From an uncultured Polaromonas sp. (GTDB taxonomy: Bacteria; Pseudomonadota; Gammaproteobacteria; Burkholderiales; Burkholderiaceae), in assembly GCA_946479075.1 (NCBI GenBank), contig CAMLDT010000232.1, positions 1 to 5,127 of the forward strand: a stretch of 5,127 nt of DNA. Direction: 5' to 3'. Position numbers and translations under genes: made by a program. The notes beneath the pieces are model-generated. The model had not been told where the DNA came from, made no database searches, and saw only the letters and a list, made by a program, of their open reading frames with translations. Shown here piece by piece: positions 1-4,973 of the stretch. Each line of letters begins with the position of its first letter. Position 1 is the stretch's first letter.

Positions 1-429
1 GTGACGCAGCTGCTCGCCGAAATTCAGCGCCAGGCTTTGCGCGGCTTCCCACTGGCCCTTGGGAATGGCATCGACGCAACCGCGCCAGATCTCGGCGAGG
101 TAGGCACTGGTGTACAGGGTCAGTGCCACCGCCGCGGCCACCCAGGCCGGCACGTTGATGCCGAACAGCGCCAGGCCGAAGTAAGCCAGGAACAGCTGCA
201 TCAGCAGCGGCGTGCCCTGGAACAGCAGGACGTAGCCGTCGAGTGCGGCGCTGGTGGCCCGCGCCACTTTTTGCGCGCCCGGTGCAGCGCGGGTGGACCA
301 GAGCCGGCTGATCAGCAGCAGCACGCCCACGATGCCGCCACCGATGAAGGCGGTCAGCGACAGCGCGACTGTCCAGCGGCCGGCCAGCAGCAGGTTGCGG
401 AAGATGTCCCAGATGGAAAATTCAATCAT
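1..429 (-). CDS. Polar amino acid-type ABC transporter permease, second of pair (partial, C-terminus beyond window)
   Basis: Inner-membrane permease of the HisM/GltK-type polar amino acid uptake family, which pairs with a second permease and an ATPase to move substrate delivered by a periplasmic binding protein. The 143 visible residues begin MIEFSIWDIFRN. Hydrophobic stretches lie at about residues 19-41 and 66-90, with another around 94-115. The conserved segment QGTPLLMQLF is at 71-80 and the cytoplasmic EAA loop that contacts the ATPase begins at 128 (EAAQSLAL), where the usual glycine is alanine. The gene runs off the left edge just after the EAA motif, so the last part of the protein is missing; this is a window cut, with no sign of a broken gene. 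The ATG at 427-429 has a Shine-Dalgarno AAGGA at 436-440, six bases away, and lies 15 bp after the stop of the upstream permease, so the two are almost certainly co-transcribed. The substrate cannot be named from the permease. Confidence 0.93.
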   Translation of the reverse strand, partial: MIEFSIWDIFRNLLLAGRWTVALSLTAFIGGGIVGVLLLISRLWSTRAAPGAQKVARATSAALDGYVLLFQGTPLLMQLFLAYFGLALFGINVPAWVAAAVALTLYTSAYLAEIWRGCVDAIPKGQWEAAQSLALNFGEQLRH

Positions 430-444
430 GACTTTTCCTTGTAG

Positions 445-1104
445 CTACCGGCCGAAAAGGAATTTTGGCCCCGCCCAGTTCAGCAGCTTGCGCACACCAA
501 TGGACAGCGCCAGATAAATCGCGGTGGCGATGATGAAGGCTTCAAAGGCGCGGAAGTTGCGGCCCTGGATCAGGTTGGCCGCGTACGACAGTTCTTGTGT
601 GGAAATCTGGCCGCAGACGGCCGAACCCAGCATCACGATGATGATCTGGCTGACCAGCGCCGGCCATACTTTTTTCAGTGCGGGCGGCAGCACCACGCGG
701 GTATATATCTGCACGCGATTCAGGGCCAGGCTTTCAGCCGCTTCGATCTGGCCGCGCGGCGTGGCTTCGACACCGGCGCGAATGATTTCGGTGGCATAGG
801 CCGACAGGTTGATCACCATGGCGATCACCGAGGCCAGCTCCGGCGACAGCTTGACGCCCATGGCCGGCAGGCCGAAGAAGATGAAGAAAAGCTGAACGAT
901 GAAAGGCGTGTTGCGAATCAGCTCGACATAGGTGCCGACCACCCAGCGCAGCCAGACCGGACCGCTGGCGCGTGCCCAGGCGAAGCCCACGCCCAGCGTG
1001 ACGCCGATCAGCGAGGAGACCACCGTCAGGCCGACGGTCCAGGCGACACCGACCGCGAGCAGAGGCCATTGCGACAGCACCGCCATGAAATCAAAATCAA
1101 TCAT
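445..1104 (-). CDS. Polar amino acid-type ABC transporter permease, first of pair
   Basis: Complete 219-residue inner-membrane permease of the HisQ/GlnP/GltJ type, the usual length for this family. Hydrophobic segments lie at about 13-43, 64-83, 87-105, 148-165 and 186-205. The family signature RNTPFIVQLFFIFFGLP is at 64-80 and the EAA loop, which docks on the ABC ATPase, starts at 121 (EAAESLAL) and ends with VVLPPAL at 137-143; the consensus glycine of the loop is alanine at 127. Start choice: the ATG at 1102-1104 is preceded by GGGGGTGA (1108-1115 on this strand), a seven-of-eight match to the anti-Shine-Dalgarno complement GGAGGTGA. The next in-frame ATG (residue 7) has no such site. Its partner permease starts 15 bp downstream. 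The binding-protein gene ends 148 bp upstream. The two permeases would form a heterodimeric channel. General family assignment is firm; the transported compound is unknown. Confidence 0.95.
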   Translation of the reverse strand: MIDFDFMAVLSQWPLLAVGVAWTVGLTVVSSLIGVTLGVGFAWARASGPVWLRWVVGTYVELIRNTPFIVQLFFIFFGLPAMGVKLSPELASVIAMVINLSAYATEIIRAGVEATPRGQIEAAESLALNRVQIYTRVVLPPALKKVWPALVSQIIIVMLGSAVCGQISTQELSYAANLIQGRNFRAFEAFIIATAIYLALSIGVRKLLNWAGPKFLFGR

Positions 1105-1119
1105 GGCTCACCCCCGTCT

Positions 1120-1139
1120 CGGCTCACTGCGTGTAGCCG
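1120..1139 (-). promoter_or_regulatory. Hairpin just upstream of the first permease ribosome-binding site
   Basis: On the transcribed strand, CGGCT pairs with AGCCG and an inner CAC pairs with GTG around a three-base GCA loop, with one bulged A. The structure ends immediately before the permease Shine-Dalgarno region (1108-1115). It sits in the gap between the binding-protein and permease genes. Such intercistronic hairpins often protect the upstream mRNA from 3' exonucleases or dampen downstream translation, so the binding protein is made in excess; that role is inferred here. There is no T-run after it, so it is not an intrinsic terminator. Confidence 0.4.
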
Positions 1140-1171
1140 GATCCCCCCTTGCAGGAGGCGCCGCTGGCGGC

Positions 1172-1184
1172 CCGGCAAAGCCGG
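1172..1184 (-). promoter_or_regulatory. Small GC-rich hairpin in the binding protein-permease gap
   Basis: A perfect five-base stem, CCGGC with GCCGG, closes a three-base loop. A weaker inverted repeat, GCCGC/GCGGC, lies beside it at 1160-1171. Both follow the binding-protein stop on the transcribed strand and could act with the 1120-1139 hairpin as an mRNA-stabilising or attenuating structure. No T-run follows directly. Short GC stems are common by chance in DNA of this composition, so confidence is low. Confidence 0.3.
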
Positions 1185-1252
1185 TTCCGTGGTGGCCTGG
1201 GACAATAAAAAACCGTTGTCAGTCATGTGGAGCGCCTACGGGGGTGTGCAAA

Positions 1253-2044
1253 TCACTCGGGAAGGGTCCCGGCAGGTCGTCCGAGCCACTTGACCGACAT
1301 CTTGTCGATGTCGCCGTTTTTCTTCGCGGCGGCGATCACTTCGTTGACTTTAAGGCGCAGCTTGTCCTCACCCTTGGCCACGCCGATGAAGTTGGGGCTG
1401 TCCTTGAGCAGCAGCTTGTATTCGGTATTGAGCTGCGGGTTTTTGGTCATCATGTTGCCGGCCACAGACACGCCGGTGGCGATCAGCTGCACCTGGCCGG
1501 CGGTGTAGGCCGAGACCGTGGTGTTGTTGTCCTCGAAACGCTTGATGTCGGCGCCTGCGGGGGCCACTTTGCTGAGTTCCTGGTCTTCCAGGGCGGCGCG
1601 GGTCACGCTGATGCTTTTGCCAGCCAGGTCGGCAAAGGATTTGACGGTGATGCTCTTCGGGCCGAACACGGCCTGGAAGAAGGGCGAGTAGGCGGCGGTG
1701 AAGTCGATGACTTTTTCACGGTCCGGGTTTTTGCCCAGCGTGGAAATCACCAGGTCGGCTTTTTTGGTCTGCAGGTAGGGGATGCGGTTGGCGCTGGTGA
1801 CCGGCACCAGCTCGACCTTGACGCCCATTTGTTTGCCGATGTAGTTGGCCATGTCCACGTCCAGGCCCTGCGGCGCCAGGTCCACGCCGACCATGCCGTA
1901 GGGCGGGAAGTCGGTGGGGACGGCGATCTTGATGGTCTTGCTTTTCATGATGCCGTCCAGCGCGGTTTGCGCATGCGCGCCAGTGGCGGCCAGCAGGGCG
2001 ACGGCCGTGAGGCCCACAGAAAAAAGGCGTTTGCTTGATGTCAT
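1253..2044 (-). CDS. Periplasmic solute-binding protein, family 3 (amino acid ABC transporter type)
   Basis: Extracytoplasmic receptor that captures substrate and delivers it to the two permeases encoded downstream. It has 263 residues, normal for the family. Residues 1-25 form a Sec signal peptide: KR at 5-6, a hydrophobic core at about 8-21 and an AHA cleavage site before Q26. The mature part is an SBP_bac_3 (PF00497-type) domain: IAVPTDFPPYG at 40-50, GLDVDMANYIGKQ at 60-72, ADLVISTLGKNPDRE at 96-110, DFTAAYSPFF at 114-123 and a C-terminal KWLG at 252-255. Arg109 matches the arginine that binds the ligand alpha-carboxylate in HisJ-type receptors. The aspartate that normally binds the alpha-amino group appears to be Gly191 (segment GQVQLIATG, 183-191), so the ligand may not be an ordinary alpha-amino acid. 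The start ATG overlaps the stop of the regulator gene, with Shine-Dalgarno AGGAG at 2052-2056. Family certain, ligand unknown. Confidence 0.95.
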   Translation of the reverse strand: MTSSKRLFSVGLTAVALLAATGAHAQTALDGIMKSKTIKIAVPTDFPPYGMVGVDLAPQGLDVDMANYIGKQMGVKVELVPVTSANRIPYLQTKKADLVISTLGKNPDREKVIDFTAAYSPFFQAVFGPKSITVKSFADLAGKSISVTRAALEDQELSKVAPAGADIKRFEDNNTTVSAYTAGQVQLIATGVSVAGNMMTKNPQLNTEYKLLLKDSPNFIGVAKGEDKLRLKVNEVIAAAKKNGDIDKMSVKWLGRPAGTLPE

Positions 2045-2056
2045 AACAGGGCTCCT
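2041..2056 (-). promoter_or_regulatory. ATGA stop-start overlap with internal Shine-Dalgarno (translational coupling)
   Basis: The binding-protein ATG occupies 2044-2042 and the regulator TGA stop 2043-2041, so the two reading frames share two bases. The Shine-Dalgarno AGGAG (2056-2052) for the binding protein lies inside the last codons of the regulator gene, seven bases before the ATG. This arrangement fixes the binding-protein start and implies a shared mRNA with at least partly coupled translation. Confidence 0.85.
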
Positions 2057-2820
2057 AGATAAGTTGAGGAATCGGAATCGTCAGGAAAAGGGGCGGCCTG
2101 GCGGCCGCGTTTGCGAACAGGGGCAGGCAACTTTTGTGCCGTTGCAGGGGCGGACAGGGGGCTCAGCGCGCTGCGCAGTTGCGCCAGCGGGTCGCCGCTG
2201 GCGGCCTGCAGCTTGAGCGCGGCCTGCACGGTGCCGATGTGGCTTTGCATCAGTTGCTCGGCCAGCACCAGGTCGCCTTTTTCGAGCGCCTGCACGATGC
2301 GCACATGTTCGTCGCAGGATTCGGCTGCATCGTGGGAGGACTGGTACAGCATCGCAATCAGCGTGGTACGTGCGGTGAAGTCGCGCAGGGTGTCGGCGAG
2401 CAGGCTGTTGCCCAGGCACTCGGCCAGGCAAACGTGGAAATCGCCGAGCAGAAAGCTGCGCAGGCCCACGTCGCTGCCCTTGACGGCAGCCTTTTCGCGG
2501 GTCAGGTGGTTTCGGAGCTGTTTGATGGCGGTTTTGCTGACCTCGGTGGTGCAGCGGATCAAGCCCATCTCGATGACCCGGCGTGCTTCGAAGGCCTCGC
2601 GGGCTTCTTCCTGCGAGGGCTCGATCACGTACCAGCCGCGCCGGGCGCTGACCGTGACGATGCCGCGGGCGGCCAGCCGGGTCAGTGCCTCGCGCACGAT
2701 GGTGCGGCTGCAGTCGAACAACATGGCCAGCTGCTGCTCGCCCAGACGCGCACCCGGGGCGAGTTTTTGCGCCATCACGGCTTCAATGATGCGGCTGCTG
2801 ATGTCGGAGGCGGTGGCCAT
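2041..2820 (-). CDS. GntR family transcriptional regulator, FCD (FadR/VanR-like) subfamily
   Basis: Cytoplasmic DNA-binding regulator of 259 residues from the chosen start. A GntR winged helix-turn-helix covers about 6-68, with the recognition region LFDCSRTIVREALTRLAARG at 34-53 and the wing around RRGWYVIEPS at 60-69. An FCD ligand-binding domain follows at about 75-205. Histidines 129, 172 and 194 match the FCD metal site, but the usual aspartate four residues before the first histidine is Leu125. Residues from about 206 on are a Pro/Ala-rich tail with a basic RKRGR patch at 236-240. An ATG at 2890-2892 would add 24 residues, but those do not resemble a GntR N-terminus and would place a candidate operator inside the gene, so 2820 is preferred. 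No strong Shine-Dalgarno precedes it. The gene is first in the unit and overlaps the binding-protein gene, so it probably regulates this importer and itself. Direction and effector are unknown. Confidence 0.92.
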   Translation of the reverse strand: MATASDISSRIIEAVMAQKLAPGARLGEQQLAMLFDCSRTIVREALTRLAARGIVTVSARRGWYVIEPSQEEAREAFEARRVIEMGLIRCTTEVSKTAIKQLRNHLTREKAAVKGSDVGLRSFLLGDFHVCLAECLGNSLLADTLRDFTARTTLIAMLYQSSHDAAESCDEHVRIVQALEKGDLVLAEQLMQSHIGTVQAALKLQAASGDPLAQLRSALSPLSAPATAQKLPAPVRKRGRQAAPFPDDSDSSTYLGALL

Positions 2821-2869
2821 GTACCGGATAACGCATATCCCGTGCCAGCGCTTCAGGCTGGTTGGGAAG

Positions 2870-2883
2870 ACTGGTATACAAGT
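2870..2883. promoter_or_regulatory. Candidate GntR-type operator, near-perfect 14-bp palindrome with GTATAC core
   Basis: The site ACTGGTATACAAGT is a palindrome in which six of seven base pairs match; only positions 2873 and 2880 differ. GntR/FCD regulators typically bind short palindromes with a GT...AC core, and the GTATAC centre fits that form. It lies 50 bp upstream of the regulator start, where binding could block transcription of the regulator-importer unit. Assignment to this regulator is inference from position and form. Confidence 0.5.
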
Positions 2884-2933
2884 TGTGTGCACCTTGCTGG
2901 TGACCTTGCCGGTGTATGCATGGCGGCCCGCGA

Positions 2934-2959
2934 TGTTTTTGTGCGTTTTGCACCAAACA
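2934..2959. promoter_or_regulatory. Imperfect 26-bp inverted repeat in the divergent promoter region
   Basis: Nested arms surround a five-base centre: inner GTGC (2941-2944) with GCAC (2950-2953), and outer TGTTT (2934-2938) with AAACA (2955-2959), separated from the inner arms by two bases on one side and one on the other. It lies about 140 bp before the ligase start and 114 bp before the regulator start, so it could serve either unit as a protein-binding site. It differs in sequence from the 2870-2883 palindrome, so a second factor is possible. Confidence 0.35.
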
Positions 2960-3080
2960 CAGGCGGCCCGGCCATGGCGTGGGTGGCTGCCGGCATGGGG
3001 CCTGGGAGCGCCTGCGCTGCGTCGCGCACGTGACGGCGCTAGCGTCTTTCCCGATGCCCCGCCGCCGCCGGCACGTTAGG

Positions 3081-3092
3081 CTTGGCGCCAAG
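3081..3092. promoter_or_regulatory. Perfect 12-bp palindrome overlapping the ligase ribosome-binding site
   Basis: CTTGGCGCCAAG is a perfect palindrome whose last three bases are part of the ligase Shine-Dalgarno AAGGAG (3090-3095). As RNA it could form only a four-base stem with a GCGC loop, which would partly tie up the ribosome-binding site. As DNA it could be a protein site. Function is not established. Confidence 0.35.
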
Positions 3093-3100
3093 GAGACCCC

Positions 3101-4795
3101 ATGGACCGCGCCCATTTCAAGTTCTGGCCAAAACGCCTGCCCCACGCCATCACGCCGCCCGCCACCTCGCTGTGGCACAACCTCGCTGTCAGTGCCCTGC
3201 GCTTTCCGGACAAGGCAGCGCTGGTGTTTTTCGGCCGGGTGTTCACCTATGCCGAAGTGTTGGACCAGGCCGAGCGCCTGGCGGCGACGCTGCACCGGCT
3301 GGGCGTCAAAAAGGGCGACCGCGTGGTGCTGGACATGCAGAATTGCCCGCAGTGGGTGATCGCCAACTTTGCAATCCTGCGCGCTGATGCCGTGGTGGTG
3401 CCGGTCAATCCGATGAACCGGGCCGAAGAGCTCAAGCACTACATCACCGACCCGGACGCCAAAGTCGCCATCATTGCGGCCGACCTCGCGCCCGAACTGG
3501 CCCGCGCCAATGGACAACTCGCCCCCGCAGAGCGCCTGCAGCACATGATCGTCACGCATTACAGCGACGCTTTCGATCTGCAGGCCGAGGGCGCGGAGAC
3601 GCTGCCGCCCGCCTGGCAGGACTGGCTGGGCACCCGGCACGACTTGCCCGCCCTCGATGGTGGTCAGGCCATGGACTGGGCCGATGCGCTGCGCGGCGAC
3701 CGCAGCACGCTTGCCGCCCACACCGCCACACCGCAGGACCTGGCGGTATTGCCCTACACCAGCGGCACGACGGGCCTGCCCAAGGGCTGCATGCACACCC
3801 ATGCGAGCATCATGCACAACGCGGTTGCCAGTTGCCTGTGGGGCAACAGCACCTTCGAGAACGTGGTCCTGTCGGTGGTGCCCATGTTCCACATCACCGG
3901 CATGGTGTCGGTCATGCATGCGGCGATTTATGGCGGGGCCACGCTGGTGGTGATGCCGCGCTGGGACCGCGAACTGGCCGGGCGCCTGATTTCGAAGTGG
4001 CGCGTCACGCACTGGACCAACATCCCGACCATGGTGATCGACCTGCTGGGCAGCCCAAATTTTGCAAGTTTTGATTTGAGCGGCCTGGTCTACATCGGCG
4101 GCGGCGGCGCGGCCATGCCGCAAGCCGTGGCCCAGCGGCTGTGGGAGCAATACGGCCTGCGGTTTGCCGAGGGTTACGGCCTGACAGAAACCGCGGCGCC
4201 ATCGCACAGCAACCCGCCGGACGCGACCAAGCAGCAGTGCCTGGGCGTGCCTTTTGTCGGCGTGGATGCACGCGTCATCGACCCCGTGAGCCTGCAGGAA
4301 ATGCCGCAGGGCGAGCAGGGCGAAATCATCATGTGCGGGCCGCAGAATTTTTCAGGCTACTGGAAGCGGCCCGATGCCACGGCCTCGGCCTTCATCGAGA
4401 TCGACGGCAAACGGTTCTTCCGCTCCGGGGACCTCGGGCGGGTGGATGAGGACGGCTACTTCTTCATCACCGACCGGCTCAAACGCATGATCAATGCGTC
4501 GGGTTTCAAGGTCTGGCCGGCCGAGGTCGAGGCGCTGATGTTCAAGCACCCGGCGATCCAGGAAGCCTGCATCATCAGTACCAGGGACGCTTATCGCGGC
4601 GAGACCGTCAAGGCGGTGGTGGTGCTGCGCCCGGCCGCGAAAGGCACGACCAGCGAAGAAGACATCATCGGCTGGTGCCGCGACAACATGGCCGCCTACA
4701 AGTACCCGCGCGTCGTGCAGTTTGTCGATGCGCTGCCGAAAAGCGGATCCGGCAAGGTGATGTGGCGGACTTTGCAGGAGGCGGAGAAGGGCTGA
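3101..4795 (+). CDS. Acyl-CoA ligase (AMP-forming), ANL superfamily; annotated class: fatty-acid/carboxylic acid-CoA ligase
   Basis: Soluble 564-residue enzyme that should activate a carboxylic acid with ATP to an acyl-adenylate and then transfer it to coenzyme A. All core motifs are present and in order: P-loop-like TSGTTGLPKG at 220-229, PMFHITGM at 261-268, YGLTE at 359-363, SGDLG at 442-446 with the ATP-ribose aspartate Asp444, the hinge DRLKRMINASGFKVWPAEVE at 458-477, and the catalytic C-terminal lysine Lys552 within PKSGSGKVMWRTL. No key residue is missing, so it should be active. The start ATG has AAGGAG at 3090-3095, five bases upstream. Length and motifs fit medium/long-chain acyl or aryl-acid ligases; the substrate pocket cannot be read reliably. 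It stands alone on this strand, divergent from an importer unit with a GntR regulator, which hints that it may act on the imported compound. No beta-oxidation gene is in view to confirm a pathway. Confidence 0.95.
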   Translation: MDRAHFKFWPKRLPHAITPPATSLWHNLAVSALRFPDKAALVFFGRVFTYAEVLDQAERLAATLHRLGVKKGDRVVLDMQNCPQWVIANFAILRADAVVVPVNPMNRAEELKHYITDPDAKVAIIAADLAPELARANGQLAPAERLQHMIVTHYSDAFDLQAEGAETLPPAWQDWLGTRHDLPALDGGQAMDWADALRGDRSTLAAHTATPQDLAVLPYTSGTTGLPKGCMHTHASIMHNAVASCLWGNSTFENVVLSVVPMFHITGMVSVMHAAIYGGATLVVMPRWDRELAGRLISKWRVTHWTNIPTMVIDLLGSPNFASFDLSGLVYIGGGGAAMPQAVAQRLWEQYGLRFAEGYGLTETAAPSHSNPPDATKQQCLGVPFVGVDARVIDPVSLQEMPQGEQGEIIMCGPQNFSGYWKRPDATASAFIEIDGKRFFRSGDLGRVDEDGYFFITDRLKRMINASGFKVWPAEVEALMFKHPAIQEACIISTRDAYRGETVKAVVVLRPAAKGTTSEEDIIGWCRDNMAAYKYPRVVQFVDALPKSGSGKVMWRTLQEAEKG

Positions 4796-4863
4796 GGTGT
4801 GTTGCGGCCTTTGACCGCCGGGTAGCCATGTTGGCAAACTCATGCCAGGTGGTCCGCATGCTG

Positions 4864-4880
4864 GCCGGGGGTTGCCCGGC
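4864..4880 (+). terminator. GC-rich hairpin after the ligase, possible weak terminator
   Basis: GCCGGG (4864-4869) pairs perfectly with CCCGGC (4875-4880) around a five-base loop, 68 bp past the ligase stop. T-rich sequence (TTTCTTTT at 4891-4898) follows only after ten further bases, so it is not a classical intrinsic terminator. It may help end ligase transcription together with the next hairpin, and it seems to form the left end of the repeat-like region. Confidence 0.35.
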
Positions 4881-4885
4881 GGCAA

Positions 4886-4920
4886 GTAACTTTCTTTTGC
4901 TTCGCCAAAAAGAAAGTCAC
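4886..4920. repeat. Long AT-rich hairpin ACTTTCTTTT / AAAAGAAAGT
   Basis: A perfect ten-base stem, 4889-4898 with 4908-4917, closes a nine-base loop GCTTCGCCA. After one mismatch (4888/4918) two further pairs extend the stem (4886-4887 with 4919-4920). It is symmetric enough to form on transcripts of either strand and could block readthrough between the ligase and whatever lies to the right. It lacks a trailing T-run, so terminator function is uncertain. Confidence 0.6.
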
Positions 4921-4939
4921 CAAAGGTCACGCAGTGGGG

Positions 4940-4973
4940 ATTCGCTCACTTCGCGAAGCGAAGTTACGCGAAT
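4940..4973. repeat. 34-bp nested palindrome inside the repeat region
   Basis: Inner arms ACTTCGC (4948-4954) and GCGAAGT (4958-4964) pair perfectly around a GAA loop. Outer arms ATTCGC (4940-4945) and GCGAAT (4968-4973) also pair perfectly, with two and three unpaired bases between the arm sets. In total 13 base pairs can form a strong hairpin or cruciform. It interrupts the repeat text between the AAAAGAAAGT hairpin and the GGCGACCC segment, so it may be a separate small element inserted there. Confidence 0.6.

Larger units (their letters stand above)
2821..3100. promoter_or_regulatory. Divergent intergenic region between regulator/importer unit and ligase
   Basis: These 280 bp lie between the starts of two divergent units and must hold promoters for both. 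The half near the regulator is more AT-rich and carries two palindromes (2870-2883 and 2934-2959). The half near the ligase is very GC-rich. I could not find convincing -35/-10 pairs with standard spacing in either direction: TATACC at 2872-2877 on the minus strand is a possible -10 element but lacks a good -35. Promoters are therefore placed only at the level of this region. Confidence 0.6.

Noticed and set aside
1201..1220. Possible intrinsic terminator between binding protein and permease (GACAA/TTGTC with a T-run)
   Set aside because: The T-run lies in the loop and not after the stem, and the stem is only five bases, so it does not have terminator form.
932..2038. Open frame of 368 codons on the plus strand, antisense to the binding protein
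   Set aside because: It mirrors the binding-protein gene, has no recognisable fold and spans the permease-receptor gap; explained by GC-rich third-position bias.
2821..2892. N-terminal extension of the regulator from the ATG at 2890-2892
   Set aside because: The 24 extra residues do not match GntR family N-termini, and the extension would cover the GTATAC palindrome. The ATG at 2820 puts the winged helix at the usual distance from the start.
2872..2920. Sigma-70 promoter elements (TATACC on the minus strand; TTGCTG with TATGCA on the plus strand)
   Set aside because: Spacing or the partner hexamer is poor in both cases (15 bp for the plus-strand pair, no good -35 for the minus strand), so neither is called as a promoter.
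2783..4207. Open frame of 474 codons on the minus strand, antisense to the ligase
   Set aside because: It lies opposite a ligase with every family motif intact, has a composition rich in His, Arg, Gln and Gly typical of an antisense frame in GC-rich DNA, and shows no recognisable domain. It also runs over the divergent promoter region and into the regulator gene.
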